Notes: generated by a model not told the origin, from the letters alone. A stretch of 61,427 bases of DNA from an uncultured Phocaeicola sp. (GCA_948956705.1 CARCZS010000014.1:1-61427); one strand, 5' to 3'; numbered from the stretch's first letter, positions 18,801 to 28,617 are shown. Translations and numbers: made by a program.

Positions 18801-20181
18801 TGTAGATGAAACTACCGGTGAAGCCGTGAAAGTGGTAGTAGGCCGTTTGGCTGAGGTGCGCTTTATTGATGTAAATACCGGTATCATTTTATCAACTCAT
18901 AATGTTCCTTACGGTTCTAAATTGTATGCTGCTGACGGTGATGTGGTTGAGAAAGGTAAACTGATTGCTAAATGGGATCCGTTCAACGCTGTTATCATTA
19001 CCGAAGCAACCGGTAAGATTGAGTTCGAAAGTATGGTTGAGAACGTAACTTATAAGGTGGAATCAGATGAAGCTACCGGTTTGCGTGAAATCATCATTAT
19101 CGAATCTAAGGATAAGACAAAAGTACCTTCTGCTCATATTACGACAGAAGATGGTAACTTGATACGTACTTATAACTTCCCTGTGGGTGGACACGTTGTT
19201 ATTGAAAACAATCAATCGGTGAAGGCCGGTGACATCCTTGTGAAGATTCCGCGTGCTGTCGGTAAGGCTGGTGATATCACCGGTGGTCTGCCTCGTGTAA
19301 CAGAATTGTTTGAGGCACGTAACCCGTCCAACCCTGCTGTGGTTTCTGAAATCGATGGTGAAGTTACCATGGGTAAGATTAAACGTGGTAACCGTGAAAT
19401 TATTGTAACATCCAAGACGGGTGAAGTGAAGAAGTACTTGGTTAATCTTTCTAAGCAGATTCTTGTTCAGGAGAACGACTATGTACGTGCCGGAACTCCG
19501 CTGTCTGACGGTGCGATTACTCCTGCCGACATCTTGGCCATTAAAGGCCCTACGGCTGTGCAGGAATATATCGTAAACGAGGTACAGGATGTTTATCGTC
19601 TGCAAGGTGTGAAGATTAATGATAAGCACTTTGAGATTATCGTTCGTCAAATGATGCGTAAAGTTGAAATTGATGAACCGGGCGATACCCGCTTCTTGGA
19701 ACAGCAAGTGGTGGATAAGCAAGATTTCATGGAAGAAAATGACCGCATCTGGGGTAAGAAAGTTGTCGTTGACGCAGGTGATTCTCAGAACTTACAACCG
19801 GGTCAGATTGTAACTGCCCGTAAGTTGCGTGATGAGAACAGTATGTTGAAGCGTCGTGACTTGAAACCCGTTGAAGTGCGTGACGCTATCCCTGCAACAT
19901 CTACTCAGATTCTGCAAGGTATTACTCGCGCTGCTTTGGGAACTTCAAGCTTCATGTCGGCTGCATCATTCCAGGAAACAACCAAGGTTCTGAACGAAGC
20001 TGCCATCAATGGTAAAGTAGATAAACTGGAAGGTATGAAGGAAAATGTGATTTGTGGTCACTTGATTCCTGCCGGTACCGGACAGCGTGAATTTGAAAAG
20101 ATTGTTGTTGGTTCAAAAGAAGAATACGACCGCATCTTGGCAAATCGCAAAAATGTACTTGACTATAGTGAAGTAGAATAA
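15892..20181 (+). CDS. rpoC: DNA-directed RNA polymerase subunit beta'
   Basis: The 1429-residue largest subunit, carrying the catalytic magnesium. The N-terminal zinc ribbon (YECHCGKYK...CDRCGVEV), the NADFDGD catalytic loop (470-476), the bridge-helix region ([22 protein letters not shown]), the second zinc site ([16 protein letters not shown]) and the trigger loop ([21 protein letters not shown]) are all intact. An insertion-like stretch after the trigger loop ([15 protein letters not shown] onward) has a beta-barrel look, as in other Gram-negative beta' subunits. A terminator follows. Confidence 0.99.
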   Translation: MAFRKETKIKSNFSKISIGLASPEEILENSSGEVLKPETINYRTYKPERDGLFCERIFGPVKDYECHCGKYKRIRYKGIVCDRCGVEVTEKKVRRERMGHIQLVVPVAHIWYFRSLPNKIGYLLGLPTKKLDSIIYYERYVVIQPGAAAEEGVNEYDLLSEEEYLDLLEKLPRENQYLEDTDPNKFIAKMGAEAIYDLLAKLDLDALSYELRHKASNDSSQQRKNEALKRLQVVESFRASRGRNKPEWMIVRIVPVIPPELRPLVPLDGGRFATSDLNDLYRRVIIRNNRLKRLIEIKAPEVILRNEKRMLQEAVDSLFDNSRKSSAVKTDANRPLKSLSDSLKGKQGRFRQNLLGKRVDYSARSVIVVGPELKMGECGIPKLMAAELYKPFIIRKLIERGIVKTVKSAKKIVDRKEPVIWDILEHVMKGHPVLLNRAPTLHRLGIQAFQPHMIEGKAIQLHPLACTAFNADFDGDQMAVHLPLSNEAVLEAQMLMLQAHNILNPANGAPITVPAQDMVLGLYYITKLRKGAKGEGLTFYGPEEALIAYNEGKVDIHAIINVVVKDLDKDGNIVDVMMKETSVGRVIVNEIVPAEVGYLNTIISKKSLRDIISDVIKAVGVARACEFLDGIKNLGYHMAFKGGLSFNLGDIIIPKEKEELVKRGNEEVEQIMMNYNMGFITDNERYNQVIDTWTHVNSDLSDILYKTIKNDDQGFNSVFMMLDSGARGSKEQIRQLSGMRGLMAKPQKAGAEGAQIIENPILSNFKEGLSVLEYFISTHGARKGLADTALKTADAGYLTRRLVDVSHDVIINEEDCGTLRGLVCTALKNNDEVIATLYERILGRVSVHDIIHPTTGKLIVAGGEEITEDIAQEIEDSPIESVEIRSVLTCESKKGVCAKCYGRNLASSRMVQKGEAVGVIAAQSIGEPGTQLTLRTFHAGGIAGNMAANASIVAKNNARLEFEELRTVDTVDETTGEAVKVVVGRLAEVRFIDVNTGIILSTHNVPYGSKLYAADGDVVEKGKLIAKWDPFNAVIITEATGKIEFESMVENVTYKVESDEATGLREIIIIESKDKTKVPSAHITTEDGNLIRTYNFPVGGHVVIENNQSVKAGDILVKIPRAVGKAGDITGGLPRVTELFEARNPSNPAVVSEIDGEVTMGKIKRGNREIIVTSKTGEVKKYLVNLSKQILVQENDYVRAGTPLSDGAITPADILAIKGPTAVQEYIVNEVQDVYRLQGVKINDKHFEIIVRQMMRKVEIDEPGDTRFLEQQVVDKQDFMEENDRIWGKKVVVDAGDSQNLQPGQIVTARKLRDENSMLKRRDLKPVEVRDAIPATSTQILQGITRAALGTSSFMSAASFQETTKVLNEAAINGKVDKLEGMKENVICGHLIPAGTGQREFEKIVVGSKEEYDRILANRKNVLDYSEVE

Positions 20182-20206
20182 TACAATTCATCAAGACTCT
20201 AAATAG

Positions 20207-20242
20207 AAGGTCGGTTTTCCTAAGGGGAGACCGACCTTTTTT
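20207..20242 (+). terminator. Terminator of the rpoBC operon
   Basis: AAGGTCGGTTTTCC (20207-20220) pairs with GGGAGACCGACCTT (20225-20238) with two wobbles and ends in TTTTTT. It closes the long tRNA-tuf-to-rpoC unit. Confidence 0.85.
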
Positions 20243-20355
20243 ATTTAATAAACCGGTATATTCTCTTTCTCTGGCTCTATCACTTTTCCCCGCCATTACA
20301 TAGCACAGATTTCTTAGCTAATAAGGTCGACTTAACCTGACACAATGACATATAT

Positions 20356-20443
20356 ATGTATAGGCTTATGCATACGTATGTGTAGGCTTACGCCACCGTA
20401 TGTATGAACCGATGCGTGCCTACGTGTGAATTGGCAACCGATC
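20356..20443. repeat. Imperfect tandem repeat with 22-bp period
   Basis: Four adjacent 22-bp units start at 20356, 20378, 20400 and 20422. The first two share 17 of 22 bases (core TGTATAGGCTTA / TGTGTAGGCTTA), units 1 and 3 share 14, and unit 4 is more degenerate. A perfect palindrome CATACGTATG spans the junction of units 1 and 2. No open frame is seen. The function is unknown. Confidence 0.6.
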
Positions 20444-20561
20444 TTCCAAATTATTCGTAAATCATATTTGATGATAAAAAGATTTCAGCCATTTTTAAAC
20501 AGACTCTCATTGTTTTTCTAAAAGTTTGATAATAATAGTCCCTTTTTCAGAATAATATATC

Positions 20562-20569
20562 TATATTTG
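20562..20569 (+). promoter_or_regulatory. -7 box of a promoter before the candidate RNA
   Basis: TATATTTG matches TAnnTTTG exactly. The -33 position holds only T-rich sequence (CCTTTTTC), not TTTG. Transcription would begin near 20575. Confidence 0.5.
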
Positions 20570-20570
20570 T

Positions 20571-20830
20571 AGTCAGTCAAAGCGACAAAGAGAGTTCGTG
20601 TTTGATATGTTAATGTTAATAGAGCGTTTTTGATATTACTTTGTGTTAGAAAATCCCCAATTTTCGAAGCGGAACAAAGTGGATACAACAGAACGCTCAC
20701 GTCGTGTGTTTATACTTCCTTCTAAAAGGAAATATGCATAACGGCGTGGGACTGTTGTTTTTATTTGTTCCGTGGGTATGGGGATACCTCTAACGCAGAT
20801 AAGACATTAAAACAGTTCCCACGCTTTTAT
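20571..20830 (+). ncRNA. Candidate structured RNA or long 5' leader
   Basis: This 260-bp stretch has no supported open frame but holds nested complementary segments. GAGCGTT (20622-20628) pairs with AACGCTC (20692-20698), ACTTTGT (20638-20644) with ACAAAGT (20674-20680) and GAAAAT (20649-20654) with ATTTTC (20660-20665), making one rod with internal loops; GCGAC (20582) can close it with GTCGT (20701). A second element pairs GCGTGGGACTGTT (20744-20756) with AACAGTTCCCACGC (20811-20824) around a small hairpin (775-788 of this kb), then runs into TTTTAT. It could be a free small RNA (a 6S-like rod is one idea, not shown) or a leader controlling the kinase that starts 50 bp later. Confidence 0.45.
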
Positions 20831-20879
20831 ATATTTATGCCATCCTTAGGGAGCAGGGAGGGAGATACATTAGGCCGCT

Positions 20880-21662
20880 ATGAAAACAATAGAAGAACTG
20901 GAAGAACTCAACCGCCAATTACAAGTCGAATTGAGGGAAGCTAGGGCTGCACAGGCTCAAGCCGAAGCCGCTAATCAAAACAAATCGGTGTTTCTTGCCA
21001 ATATGAGCCATGAGATACGAACGCCGCTTAATGTTATTATGGGGTTCTCGAACTTGATTGTTACTGCTGCTACCGAGGAAGAAAAGCGAATGTATGCGGA
21101 CGTTCTGGAAAATAATTGTTCATTGTTGCTTCAGCTTATTAATGATATTTTGGACCTGTCGAAAATAGAATCGGGAACATTGACTTTTGCAGAGGAAGAA
21201 GTGGAACTGAATATGTTACTGGAAGAACTGGCAAGCGCGATGCGTACACGGATTATCACAGAGGAGGTTGTCTTGAATTGTGTTACACTTTCTGCTCCTT
21301 GCTTTATTGTGACGGAGAAAAAACGGCTTTCTCAAGTGCTTATTAATCTATTGACAAATGCTATTAAGTTTACGACCAAAGGCAGCATTCATTTAGGCTA
21401 TGAAATTCATGGGAAAATGCTTTATTTTTATGTGTCTGATACCGGATGCGGTCTTCCTGAATCTCAAAAGCAAAAAGTGTTTGAACGATTTGTCAGACTT
21501 GATTCCGCTAAACCGGGTACGGGGCTGGGACTTGCAATTTGTCGCACTATTGTGGAAAAAATGGGAGGATGTATTGGTGTAGAATCAGAGGAGGGAAAAG
21601 GAGCTTGTTTCTGGTTTACTATTCCTTATGCTCTCTCTTCTATAGAAAAAAATGATATTTAG
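20880..21662 (+). CDS. Soluble sensor-less histidine kinase
   Basis: A 260-residue kinase that begins with a short coiled coil rich in Glu, Gln and Ala (about 1-35) and goes straight into a HisKA domain (SHEIRTPLNVIMGFSNLI, His44) and an ATPase domain (N-box NLLTNAIKF, DTGCGLPE, TGLGLAICRTIVEKMGG). The layout resembles the C-terminal half of hybrid sensor kinases. There is no membrane helix, PAS domain or receiver, and no response regulator gene beside it, so partner and signal are unknown. It may work with another protein through the coiled coil. It is followed after 99 bp by a DUF3467 gene. Confidence 0.9.
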   Translation: MKTIEELEELNRQLQVELREARAAQAQAEAANQNKSVFLANMSHEIRTPLNVIMGFSNLIVTAATEEEKRMYADVLENNCSLLLQLINDILDLSKIESGTLTFAEEEVELNMLLEELASAMRTRIITEEVVLNCVTLSAPCFIVTEKKRLSQVLINLLTNAIKFTTKGSIHLGYEIHGKMLYFYVSDTGCGLPESQKQKVFERFVRLDSAKPGTGLGLAICRTIVEKMGGCIGVESEEGKGACFWFTIPYALSSIEKNDI

Positions 21663-21761
21663 TGTGTCTATTGTTGCTTGATTGATTCCTTTTCCTTACT
21701 TTTGCTCGTCTGCTACTAAGAAGCAGATAATATTTACCTTTTAATATAGAAGAAAATAATC

Positions 21762-22103
21762 ATGGAAAACGAAAAAAACAACAATCAGCTCCAAATAGAG
21801 TTGAAAGAAGAAGTAGCACAAGGCACTTATGCCAATCTTGCCATAATTACACATTCCAGCTCTGAATTTATAGTAGATTTCGTGCGTGTAATGCCCGGAT
21901 TGCCGAAAGCAGGGGTGCAATCTCGTATTGTATTGACTCCTGAGCATGCTAAGCGCCTGATGTATGCTTTGCAAGAAAATGTGGCAAAATATGAACGTAA
22001 TTTCGGACCGGTCCGTATGCCTGAAGAGATGAATGGTGCCAACGGTGGTCCTGACGGCAAGACTTTTATTCCGCCTATGAGCGGCTTTAAGGGAGAAGCA
22101 TAA
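21762..22103 (+). CDS. DUF3467 domain protein
   Basis: A 113-residue cytoplasmic protein of the DUF3467 family, function unknown. The conserved core is LKEEVAQGTYANLAIITHSSSEFIVDF with VMPGLPKAGVQSRIVLTPEHAKRLMYALQENVAKYE, ending in a Gly/Pro-rich tail. It has no signal peptide or membrane segment. It sits alone between the kinase and the str operon and is closed by its own strong terminator. Its steady place near rpsL suggests a housekeeping role, but that is inference. Confidence 0.85.
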   Translation: MENEKNNNQLQIELKEEVAQGTYANLAIITHSSSEFIVDFVRVMPGLPKAGVQSRIVLTPEHAKRLMYALQENVAKYERNFGPVRMPEEMNGANGGPDGKTFIPPMSGFKGEA

Positions 22104-22131
22104 GCTATACTTTGTCGTATAAATGGCATAT

Positions 22132-22175
22132 TAGTCTGTCTTTCAAAAGATTTTTTTGAGAGACAGACTATTTTT
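22132..22175 (+). terminator. Terminator before the str operon
   Basis: TAGTCTGTCTTTCAAAA (22132-22148) pairs with TTTTGAGAGACAGACTA (22154-22170), 17 bp with one wobble, followed by TTTTTATT. It separates DUF3467 from rpsL. Confidence 0.85.
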
Positions 22176-22188
22176 ATTGCTTAAAAGT

Positions 22189-22219
22189 ATTGTTTATTAA
22201 AATGTTATTCGTAACTTTG
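22189..22219 (+). promoter_or_regulatory. Promoter of the str-S10-spc-alpha superoperon
   Basis: ATTG (22189-22192), 19 bp, TAACTTTG (22212-22219), then CAGCCC. The -7 box and next bases match the tRNA-tuf promoter at 7181. The leader to rpsL is about 70 nt. Confidence 0.65.
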
Positions 22220-22293
22220 CAGCCCAAAATGTATAGTTTTGGATTGAATTAGTAAATTAATAAACAATATATAACAATTAAAAATCAAACAAA

Positions 22294-22704
22294 ATGCCTA
22301 CTATTCAACAGTTAGTAAGAAAAGGAAGAGAGGTTTTGGTTGAGAAAAGTAAGTCTCCGGCACTGGATTCATGTCCTCAAAGACGTGGTGTTTGTGTTCG
22401 TGTGTATACTACTACTCCGAAGAAACCGAATTCAGCAATGCGTAAAGTTGCTCGTGTACGTCTGACAAACTCTAAGGAAGTGAACTCTTACATTCCGGGA
22501 GAAGGACACAACTTGCAAGAACACTCAATCGTATTGGTTCGCGGTGGTCGTGTGAAAGACCTTCCGGGTGTACGTTATCACATCGTTCGTGGTACTTTGG
22601 ATACAGCAGGTGTGGCTGGTCGTACACAAAGACGTTCTAAATACGGTGCTAAGCGCCCGAAAGCTGGACAAGCAGCTCCTGCAAAAGGAAAAGGTAAAAA
22701 GTAA
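22294..22704 (+). CDS. rpsL: 30S ribosomal protein S12
   Basis: A 136-residue decoding-centre protein. Signatures: [36 protein letters not shown] and [18 protein letters not shown]. The lysines at the usual streptomycin-resistance positions (PKKPNS and the VKDLPG loop) look wild type. A Lys/Ala-rich tail ([15 protein letters not shown]) extends the C-terminus. It heads the str operon; a 159-bp gap separates it from rpsG. Confidence 0.98.
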   Translation: MPTIQQLVRKGREVLVEKSKSPALDSCPQRRGVCVRVYTTTPKKPNSAMRKVARVRLTNSKEVNSYIPGEGHNLQEHSIVLVRGGRVKDLPGVRYHIVRGTLDTAGVAGRTQRRSKYGAKRPKAGQAAPAKGKGKK

Positions 22705-22789
22705 TTTGAAGCCTAGCTGAAATTCCGAAAAGAAAAAAGTATTTTAATTTAAGTTTTTGGTTTGTTGGAATAAGCTATAAAGGTTGAGT

Positions 22790-22810
22790 AAATGCTTCGG
22801 TGGAAGCGTT
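22790..22810 (+). other. Small hairpin in the rpsL-rpsG gap
   Basis: Within the 159-bp spacer, TGCTTC and GAAGCG around 22793-22807 form a short stem with a GGTG loop. In E. coli the rpsL-rpsG spacer is the S7 control site. The match here is by position only. Confidence 0.35.
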
Positions 22811-22863
22811 GAAGTAAACAAGAGTCGCAGCCCCAAACAAAAAACATTATTTTTTAAAGAAAA

Positions 22864-23340
22864 ATGAGAAAAGCAAAACCAAAAAAACGTGTGATCCTTC
22901 CGGATCCGGTATTTAATGACCAGAAGGTTTCTAAATTCGTTAACCATCTGATGTATGATGGAAAGAAGAATACCTCTTATGAAATCTTCTATGCTGCATT
23001 GGAAACAGTAAAAACAAAACTTCCTAACGAAGAAAAATCAGCTTTGGAAATCTGGAAGAAGGCTTTGGATAACGTAACTCCTCAGCTGGAAGTTAAGTCT
23101 CGCCGTGTAGGTGGTGCTACATTCCAAGTTCCTACTGAAATCCGTCCTGATCGCAAGGAATCAATCTCAATGAAAAACTTGATCCTTTTCGCTCGTAAAC
23201 GTGGTGGTAAATCAATGGCAGATAAATTGGCTGCTGAAATCATCGACGCATTCAACGAACAGGGTGGTGCCTTCAAGCGTAAAGAAGATATGCACCGTAT
23301 GGCAGAAGCTAACCGTGCATTCGCTCACTTCAGATTCTAA
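22864..23340 (+). CDS. rpsG: 30S ribosomal protein S7
   Basis: A 158-residue primary assembly protein of the 30S head. It starts [19 protein letters not shown] and contains [35 protein letters not shown] and the C-terminal helix [16 protein letters not shown]7 represses the str operon in E. coli by binding the spacer ahead of its gene; an unusually long spacer is present here too. fusA follows after 32 bp. Confidence 0.98.
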   Translation: MRKAKPKKRVILPDPVFNDQKVSKFVNHLMYDGKKNTSYEIFYAALETVKTKLPNEEKSALEIWKKALDNVTPQLEVKSRRVGGATFQVPTEIRPDRKESISMKNLILFARKRGGKSMADKLAAEIIDAFNEQGGAFKRKEDMHRMAEANRAFAHFRF

Positions 23341-23372
23341 TCAAGTAATAATTAAATAAGTAAAGGACGAAA

Positions 23373-25490
23373 ATGGCTAAAAATGATTTGCATTTGACCC
23401 GCAATATCGGTATCATGGCTCACATCGATGCCGGTAAGACAACCACTTCGGAACGTATTTTGTTCTACACCGGTCTGACTCACAAAATTGGTGAAGTTCA
23501 TGATGGTGCAGCTACAATGGACTGGATGGCTCAGGAGCAGGAACGTGGTATTACTATTACCTCTGCAGCAACAACAACTCGTTGGAAATATGCAGGCAAT
23601 ACTTATAAGATTAACTTGATTGATACTCCGGGACACGTTGACTTTACTGCTGAAGTAGAGCGCTCATTACGTGTGTTGGATGGAGCTGTTGCTGCTTACT
23701 GTGCTGTTGGTGGTGTAGAACCTCAGTCAGAAACAGTATGGCGTCAGGCTGATAAATACAATGTACCTCGTATCGGTTATGTTAACAAAATGGACCGTTC
23801 GGGTGCTGACTTCTTTGAAGTTGTTCGTCAGATGAAAACTGTGCTCGGTGCAAATCCTTGTCCTGTTGTAATTCCTATCGGTGCAGAAGAAAGTTTCAAG
23901 GGTGTTGTTGATTTGATCAAGATGAAAGCTATCTTGTGGCATGACGAGACTATGGGTGCAGACTACAGTGTGGAAGATATCCCTGCAAACTTGGTTGACG
24001 AAGCTAATGAATGGAGAGAAAAATTACTTGAAAAAGTTGCTGATTTCGATGATGCTTTGATGGAGAAGTTCTTTGACGATCCTTCTACTATCACTGAAGA
24101 AGAAATTTTGCGTGCTCTGCGTGCAGGAACCTTGAAGATGGAAATCGTTCCGATGTTCTGTGGTTCTTCATTCAAGAACAAGGGAGTTCAGACATTGCTT
24201 GATTATGTTTGTGCATTCTTGCCTTCTCCGCTGGATACTCCTGCTATCGTGGGTACTAACCCTAATACAGGTGCAGAGGAAGACCGCAAGCCTAGTGAAG
24301 ATGAAAAAACTTCAGCTTTGGCGTTTAAGATTGCAACCGACCCCTATGTAGGTCGTTTGACTTTCTTCCGTGTTTACTCTGGTAAAGTAGAGGCTGGTTC
24401 TTATATTTATAACACTCGTTCTGGCAAGAAAGAACGTGTCTCACGTTTGTTCCAGATGCACTCAAATAAGCAGAACCCTGTTGAAGTAATCTGTGCAGGT
24501 GATATTGGTGCAGGTGTTGGTTTCAAGGATATCCGTACAGGTGATACTTTGTGTGATGAAGAAGCACCGATTGTATTGGAATCTATGGAATTCCCTGATC
24601 CGGTTATCGGTATTGCAGTTGAACCTAAAACTCAGAAAGACTTGGATAAACTGTCTAACGGTTTGGCTAAGTTGGCTGAAGAAGACCCGACATTTACAGT
24701 TAAGACTGATGAACAGTCAGGTCAGACTATTATTTCTGGTATGGGTGAGCTTCACTTGGATATCATCATTGATCGTCTGAAACGTGAGTTCAAGGTAGAA
24801 TGTAACCAAGGTAAACCTCAGGTTAACTATAAGGAAGCTATTACAAAGACTGTTGAGTTACGTGAAGTTTACAAGAAACAATCTGGTGGTCGTGGTAAAT
24901 TTGCTGATATCATCGTAGCAATCGGCCCGGTTGATGACGACTTTACTCAAGGTGGCTTGCAGTTTGTTGATGAAGTGAAGGGTGGTAACATTCCTAAGGA
25001 ATTCATACCGTCGGTTCAGAAAGGTTTCCAAACAGCAATGAAAAATGGTGTGTTGGCAGGTTATCCGCTTGATTCACTGAAAGTAGTTTTGAAGGATGGT
25101 TCATTCCACCCGGTTGACTCTGACCAGTTGTCATTTGAAATCTGTGCTATTCAGGCGTACAAGAACGCTTGTGCTAAAGCAGGCCCTGTATTGACAGAAC
25201 CTATCATGAAATTGGAAGTTGTAACTCCCGAAGAAAACATGGGTGATGTTATCGGTGACTTGAACAAACGTCGCGGTCAGGTAGAAGGTATGGAATCAAG
25301 CCGTTCTGGTGCTCGTATTGTTAAAGCAAAAGTGCCTTTGGCTGAAATGTTCGGTTATGTAACAGCTTTGCGTACCATTACCTCAGGTCGTGCAACTTCA
25401 TCTATGACTTATGACCATCATGCTCAGGTGTCTAGCTCAATTGCTAAGACAGTTCTTGAAGAAGTGAAGGGTCGTGTAGACTTAGTATAA
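23373..25490 (+). CDS. fusA: Elongation factor G
   Basis: A 705-residue translocase GTPase. GTP motifs: [19 protein letters not shown] (from residue 16), [21 protein letters not shown] and [10 protein letters not shown]. Domain II, the domain IV tip segment and the domain V region ([38 protein letters not shown]) complete the five-domain form. It lies between rpsG and rpsJ, without the tuf gene that follows fusA in many bacteria; tuf is at 7679 instead. Confidence 0.98.
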   Translation: MAKNDLHLTRNIGIMAHIDAGKTTTSERILFYTGLTHKIGEVHDGAATMDWMAQEQERGITITSAATTTRWKYAGNTYKINLIDTPGHVDFTAEVERSLRVLDGAVAAYCAVGGVEPQSETVWRQADKYNVPRIGYVNKMDRSGADFFEVVRQMKTVLGANPCPVVIPIGAEESFKGVVDLIKMKAILWHDETMGADYSVEDIPANLVDEANEWREKLLEKVADFDDALMEKFFDDPSTITEEEILRALRAGTLKMEIVPMFCGSSFKNKGVQTLLDYVCAFLPSPLDTPAIVGTNPNTGAEEDRKPSEDEKTSALAFKIATDPYVGRLTFFRVYSGKVEAGSYIYNTRSGKKERVSRLFQMHSNKQNPVEVICAGDIGAGVGFKDIRTGDTLCDEEAPIVLESMEFPDPVIGIAVEPKTQKDLDKLSNGLAKLAEEDPTFTVKTDEQSGQTIISGMGELHLDIIIDRLKREFKVECNQGKPQVNYKEAITKTVELREVYKKQSGGRGKFADIIVAIGPVDDDFTQGGLQFVDEVKGGNIPKEFIPSVQKGFQTAMKNGVLAGYPLDSLKVVLKDGSFHPVDSDQLSFEICAIQAYKNACAKAGPVLTEPIMKLEVVTPEENMGDVIGDLNKRRGQVEGMESSRSGARIVKAKVPLAEMFGYVTALRTITSGRATSSMTYDHHAQVSSSIAKTVLEEVKGRVDLV

Positions 25491-25502
25491 TAAAGAATAA
25501 TT

Positions 25503-25542
25503 TGGGGCGACGGGTTAGCGAATGACTCTTAATCCGGCCCCA
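25503..25542 (+). other. Large hairpin between fusA and rpsJ
   Basis: TGGGGC (25503-25508) pairs with GCCCCA (25537-25542), and CGGGTTA (25511-25517) with TAATCCG (25530-25536), giving a two-part stem with a GA bulge. No T tract follows directly. It may be an RNA-processing or autoregulatory leader for the S10 genes; this is inference. Confidence 0.5.
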
Positions 25543-25580
25543 CTTTATATGTTTTTAATCATTTTATAAATAACAATCTA

Positions 25581-25886
25581 ATGAGTCAAAAAATTAGAAT
25601 TAAACTGAAATCATACGATCACAACTTGGTAGATAAATCTGCTGAAAAGATCGTGAAAACAGTGAAGGCTACAGGCGCTATTGTTAGCGGTCCTATTCCA
25701 TTGCCTACTCACAAACGTATTTTCACTGTAAACCGTTCGACTTTCGTTAACAAGAAGTCACGTGAACAGTTTGAACTTTCTTCTTATAAGAGATTAATCG
25801 ATATCTATAGCTCAACAGCTAAGACAGTAGATGCTCTGATGAAGTTGGAGTTACCGAGTGGTGTAGAAGTAGAAATTAAAGTTTAA
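25581..25886 (+). CDS. rpsJ: 30S ribosomal protein S10
   Basis: A 101-residue protein of the 30S head, also the NusE partner of NusB in antitermination. Signatures: [37 protein letters not shown] and [18 protein letters not shown]. It heads the S10 cluster, 90 bp after fusA, with a hairpin in the gap. Confidence 0.98.
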   Translation: MSQKIRIKLKSYDHNLVDKSAEKIVKTVKATGAIVSGPIPLPTHKRIFTVNRSTFVNKKSREQFELSSYKRLIDIYSSTAKTVDALMKLELPSGVEVEIKV

Positions 25887-25906
25887 TCCATTAAAAATTA
25901 ACTGAA

Positions 25907-26524
25907 ATGCCAGGATTATTAGGAAAGAAAATCGGAATGACATCCGTTTTCAGTGCTGATGGTAAGAATGTACCATGCACTGTTATCGAAGCTGGTCCTT
26001 GTGTAGTTACTCAGATTAAGAGTGTCGAAAAAGACGGCTATGCAGCTGTTCAGGTAGGTTTCCAGGACAAAAAGGAAAAACACACTACCAAACCTTTGAT
26101 GGGACACTTTAAAAAAGCTGGTGTAACTCCAAAGAGACACTTGGCCGAGTTCAAAGATTTTGAAACAGAATTGAATTTAGGAGATGCAATTACTGTAGAA
26201 TTGTTCAATGACGCTGCTTATGTAGATGTTGTTGGTACTTCTAAGGGTAAAGGTTTCCAAGGTGTTGTAAAAAGACATGGATTTGGTGGTGTAGGTCAGA
26301 CTACTCACGGTCAGCACAACCGCGCTCGTAAACCGGGTTCTATCGGTGCTTGTTCTTACCCTGCAAAAGTATTCAAAGGAATGCGTATGGGTGGCCAAAT
26401 GGGTGGTGACCGCGTTACTACACATAACTTACAGGTATTAAAAGTGATTCCGGAACACAATCTTCTTTTGATTAAAGGTTCGGTACCGGGTTGCAAAGGT
26501 TCAATCGTAATAATTGAAAAATAA
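25907..26524 (+). CDS. rplC: 50S ribosomal protein L3
   Basis: A 205-residue protein near the peptidyl transferase centre. It starts [19 protein letters not shown] and contains [19 protein letters not shown] and the long loop [23 protein letters not shown]. Its stop codon TAA overlaps the rplD ATG by one base (TAATG), which implies coupled translation. Confidence 0.98.
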   Translation: MPGLLGKKIGMTSVFSADGKNVPCTVIEAGPCVVTQIKSVEKDGYAAVQVGFQDKKEKHTTKPLMGHFKKAGVTPKRHLAEFKDFETELNLGDAITVELFNDAAYVDVVGTSKGKGFQGVVKRHGFGGVGQTTHGQHNRARKPGSIGACSYPAKVFKGMRMGGQMGGDRVTTHNLQVLKVIPEHNLLLIKGSVPGCKGSIVIIEK

Positions 26525-27150
26525 TGGAAGTTAACGTATTAAATATTAAAGGTGAAGACACCGGAAGAAAGGTTACGTTAAACGAATCAATCTTCGGAAT
26601 TGAACCCAATGATCACGCTATCTATCTGGATGTTAAACAGTTTATGGCTAACCAACGTCAGGGAACTCACAAATCTAAAGAAAGAAGCGAAATCAGCGGT
26701 TCTACTCGTAAATTAGGTCGTCAAAAAGGTGGTGGCGGTGCACGTCGCGGTGATATCAACTCTCCGGTTTTGGTAGGTGGTGCTCGTGTATTTGGTCCAA
26801 AACCTCGTGACTACTGGTTCAAACTGAATAAAAAAGTTAAGACATTGGCTCGTAAGTCAGCTTTGTCTTATAAAGCACAAGCAAACGCAATCGTTATCGT
26901 TGAAGACTTCACTTTTGAAGCTCCTAAGACAAAAGATTTCGTTGCAATGGTAAATAATCTTAAAATTGCTGACAAGAAGTTGCTTTTGGTTTTGCCGGAA
27001 GCTAATAAAAACGTATATTTGTCAGCTCGTAACATCGAACGTGCTAACGTAGCAATTGCTTCTGCATTAAATACTTACAAAGTATTGGATGCTGAAACCC
27101 TTGTTGTTACAGAAAGTTCGCTCAAAGCTATCGAGAATATCTTATCTTAA
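26524..27150 (+). CDS. rplD: 50S ribosomal protein L4
   Basis: A 208-residue protein lining the exit tunnel. It has [21 protein letters not shown], the tunnel-loop segment [35 protein letters not shown], and the C-terminal globular part. In E. coli L4 represses the S10 operon. It overlaps rplC by one base. Confidence 0.98.
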   Translation: MEVNVLNIKGEDTGRKVTLNESIFGIEPNDHAIYLDVKQFMANQRQGTHKSKERSEISGSTRKLGRQKGGGGARRGDINSPVLVGGARVFGPKPRDYWFKLNKKVKTLARKSALSYKAQANAIVIVEDFTFEAPKTKDFVAMVNNLKIADKKLLLVLPEANKNVYLSARNIERANVAIASALNTYKVLDAETLVVTESSLKAIENILS

Positions 27151-27157
27151 TTTAAAA

Positions 27158-27163
27158 AGGAGG
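27158..27163 (+). promoter_or_regulatory. Perfect Shine-Dalgarno site of rplW
   Basis: AGGAGG lies 8 nt before the rplW ATG at 27172, one of few such sites in the region. Confidence 0.6.
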
Positions 27164-27171
27164 CTTAGATA

Positions 27172-27462
27172 ATGGGAATTATTATTAAACCGTTGGTTAC
27201 AGAGAAAATGACTGCGATTACCGAAAAGTTAAACCGTTTCGGCTTTATTGTACGTCCTGAGGCTAACAAGTTGGAAATTAAGAATGAGATTGAAGCTTTG
27301 TATAATGTTACAGTAGTAGATGTAAATACGCTAAGATATTCTGGAAAGAATAAGAGCCGTTATACTAAAACTGGACTTATCAGTGGCCGTACAAATGCTT
27401 ATAAGAAAGCAATTGTTACATTGAAGGAAGGTGATACTATTGATTTTTATAGCAATATTTAA
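27172..27462 (+). CDS. rplW: 50S ribosomal protein L23
   Basis: A 96-residue protein at the tunnel exit, the docking site for trigger factor and SRP. It starts [25 protein letters not shown] and contains [25 protein letters not shown]. rplB begins 6 bp after its stop. Confidence 0.97.
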   Translation: MGIIIKPLVTEKMTAITEKLNRFGFIVRPEANKLEIKNEIEALYNVTVVDVNTLRYSGKNKSRYTKTGLISGRTNAYKKAIVTLKEGDTIDFYSNI

Positions 27463-27467
27463 TAAAG

Positions 27468-28289
27468 ATGGCAGTACGTAAATTTAAGCCCACAACACCG
27501 GGGCAAAGACATAAGATTATTGGTACTTTTGAGGAAATTACTGCGTCAGTACCAGAAAAGTCTCTTGTAAGCGGAAAACGTGTATCAGGAGGTCGTAATA
27601 ATGTCGGTAAAATGACGGTTCGCTATGTCGGCGGTGGTCATAAGCAAAAATACCGTTTTATTGATTTCAAGAGAAATAAAGACGGCGTTCCAGCAGTGGT
27701 TAAAACTATTGAATACGATCCGAATCGTTCGGCTCGTATCGCTTTGTTGTTTTATGCTGATGGTGAAAAAAGATATATTATTGCTCCTAATGGATTGCAA
27801 GTTGGTAGCACTTTGATGTCTGGAGTTAGTGCAGCGCCTGAGATTGGTAACGCACTTCCACTCGAAAACATCCCTGTCGGTACTGTAATTCACAATATTG
27901 AATTGCGTCCGGGTCAAGGTGCAGCTTTGGTAAGATCGGCTGGTAATTTTGCTCAGTTGACTTCAAGAGAAGGTAAGTATTGTGTAATCAAATTGCCTTC
28001 AGGTGAAGTAAGACAAATACTTAGTGCTTGTAAGGCTACTATTGGTAGCGTAGGTAACTCTGATCATGGATTGGAAAGCTCTGGTAAGGCAGGTCGTTCT
28101 CGTTGGTTGGGACGTCGTCCTCGCAACCGTGGTGTTGTTATGAACCCGGTTGATCACCCGATGGGTGGTGGTGAAGGACGTGCTTCAGGAGGTCATCCAA
28201 GATCACGTACAGGCTTGTATGCTAAGGGCTTGAAGACAAGAGCTCCGAAGAAACAGTCTTCTAAGTATATTATTGAGAGAAGAAAGTAA
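27468..28289 (+). CDS. rplB: 50S ribosomal protein L2
   Basis: A 273-residue protein needed for subunit joining and peptidyl transfer. It contains [37 protein letters not shown] and the conserved C-terminal loop [22 protein letters not shown], with the essential His in PVDHPMGG. Full length for the family. Confidence 0.98.
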   Translation: MAVRKFKPTTPGQRHKIIGTFEEITASVPEKSLVSGKRVSGGRNNVGKMTVRYVGGGHKQKYRFIDFKRNKDGVPAVVKTIEYDPNRSARIALLFYADGEKRYIIAPNGLQVGSTLMSGVSAAPEIGNALPLENIPVGTVIHNIELRPGQGAALVRSAGNFAQLTSREGKYCVIKLPSGEVRQILSACKATIGSVGNSDHGLESSGKAGRSRWLGRRPRNRGVVMNPVDHPMGGGEGRASGGHPRSRTGLYAKGLKTRAPKKQSSKYIIERRK

Positions 28290-28311
28290 TAACTGATTAA
28301 TTGAGTAAATT

Positions 28312-28581
28312 ATGAGTCGTTCATTAAAAAAAGGTCCATATATTAACGTTAAACTTGAAAAGAAAGTGCTTGCTATGAATGAAAGCGGCAAGAAGGTTGT
28401 CGTTAAGACTTGGGCTAGAGCTTCGATGATCTCGCCTGATTTTGTAGGGCACACAGTTGCAGTTCATAACGGAAATAAATTTATTCCTGTTTACGTTACA
28501 GAAAACATGGTAGGACACAAATTGGGTGAATTTGCACCGACACGTACATTCCGCGGCCATGCAGGTAATAAGAAAAAATAA
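28312..28581 (+). CDS. rpsS: 30S ribosomal protein S19
   Basis: An 89-residue protein of the 30S head that pairs with S13. It begins [19 protein letters not shown] and has IGHT-type motif [38 protein letters not shown]. Normal length. Confidence 0.98.
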   Translation: MSRSLKKGPYINVKLEKKVLAMNESGKKVVVKTWARASMISPDFVGHTVAVHNGNKFIPVYVTENMVGHKLGEFAPTRTFRGHAGNKKK

Positions 28582-28617
28582 GCAGGATAATCTGAAGAAA
28601 TAATAAAGTAATAAATA

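Noticed and set aside
20356..20443. CRISPR array in the 22-bp repeat region
   Set aside because: Units abut with no unique spacers, similarity decays along the array, and no cas genes are near.
20518..20700. 60-codon minus-strand frame in the rpoC-kinase spacer
   Set aside because: No start context, no family resemblance, and it overlaps the stems of the candidate RNA; treated as chance.
20571..20830. Assignment of this region as RNase P RNA, tmRNA, SRP RNA or 6S RNA
   Set aside because: None of the sequence hallmarks of the first three is present; a rod shape alone is not enough to call 6S RNA.
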